Part shown: piece by piece, positions 63,938-64,000 of the stretch | How positions within the stretch are numbered: position 1 is the stretch's first letter | How the letters are laid out: each line of letters opens with the position of its first letter | Source: Pseudeuparius sepicola | Lineage: Eukaryota; Arthropoda; Insecta; Coleoptera; Anthribidae | Direction: 5' to 3' | DNA length: 64,000 bases | NCBI GenBank assembly: GCA_963920635.1 | Contig: OY987299.1 | Span: forward strand, 65,392,692-65,456,691 | Position numbers and translations under genes: made by a program | The notes under the pieces: generated by a model | What the model saw: only the letters and a program-made list of their open reading frames with translations | Database searches by the model: none | Told to the model about the DNA's origin: nothing

Positions 63938-64000
63938 ATGAAGTTGAGGCGCGTGTCCAGGGATACTGGAGCGGGCTGGACCATTGCCTCCCTCAACATG
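63938..64000 (+). CDS. Possible start of a non-LTR ORF2 (endonuclease), cut by window edge
   Basis: From the ATG at 63938 the frame is open to the last base: MKLRRVSRDTGAGWTIASLN followed by Met. The WTIASLNM ending resembles the ILxxNxxGL opening of an APE-type endonuclease. The segment is CpG-rich compared with its surroundings, as in the 5' parts of some non-LTR elements. Only 21 residues are visible, so this is a weak call. Confidence 0.25.
   Translation, partial: MKLRRVSRDTGAGWTIASLNM

Overview
This is an AT-rich stretch of an animal nuclear genome, almost certainly an insect with a large, transposon-rich genome. The evidence is BEL/Pao and Ty3/gypsy retrotransposons, several CR1/Jockey-like non-LTR elements, a DUF4817-type mariner transposase with introns, hAT and piggyBac-type MITEs, and one exon with insect-like splice sites. 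A beetle is plausible, but that is inference. I see no prokaryotic genes, rRNA, tRNA or CRISPR. All boundaries were read by eye and many are approximate.

Layout. 1-14,548: a very large inverted-repeat (foldback-like) element. Each arm holds a ~0.8 kb terminal repeat followed by arrays of a ~180 bp tandem repeat, and the two sides point in opposite directions. Nested inside are a hAT element (2342-5270) that itself holds a piggyBac-type MITE (2456-3264) and a second hAT (3587-4761), a palindromic mariner-type MITE (7176-8366), an anonymous ~3.9 kb insert (8952-12898) and another palindromic MITE (about 13691-14074). 15,071-21,401: a decayed non-LTR element split by a young BEL/Pao element with near-identical LTRs, a 5-bp target duplication and one frameshift. 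22,450-27,340: palindromic MITEs, an acidic/lysine-rich low-complexity ORF and a short TIR element with a possible two-exon small gene. 27,344-29,066: the 5' part of a gypsy-like element with a TATA box, a broken gag and a small ORF for a predicted N-myristoylated membrane protein. 29,066-33,600: a MITE, minus-strand fragments of non-LTR and Mag-like elements, and a 42-bp coding minisatellite.

33,840-41,562: a CR1/L2-like element (LINE-A) with both ORFs, split by a second (LINE-B) and by a palindromic MITE. 42,312-46,211: a palindromic MITE split by a third non-LTR element (LINE-C). 46,400-50,288: degraded transposon-type genes, including a ~3.1 kb snap-back element. In it an inverted duplication surrounds a broken gene with SPDPDV and LHAVSGC motifs, which carries its own small palindromic insertion. 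50,611-54,742: MITEs, LINE scraps and a 69-bp coding minisatellite.

55,178-55,370 is the one convincing host exon, encoding a Pro/Arg/Ser-rich segment. 94 bp downstream of it, apparently in the next intron, lies a 3.6 kb mariner-superfamily element (55464-59069). This has CAGGGTTAACTAT ends, TA duplications and a three-exon transposase whose catalytic spacing reads DD41D. A ~1.07 kb palindrome sits inside it. 59,072-64,000 holds another palindromic MITE, a small TIR element and possibly the start of a non-LTR endonuclease at the window edge.

The genes do not form a pathway. The window is a record of successive nested insertions. Its strongest theme is the density of long, nearly complete palindromes: about a dozen, from 0.35 to 3 kb.
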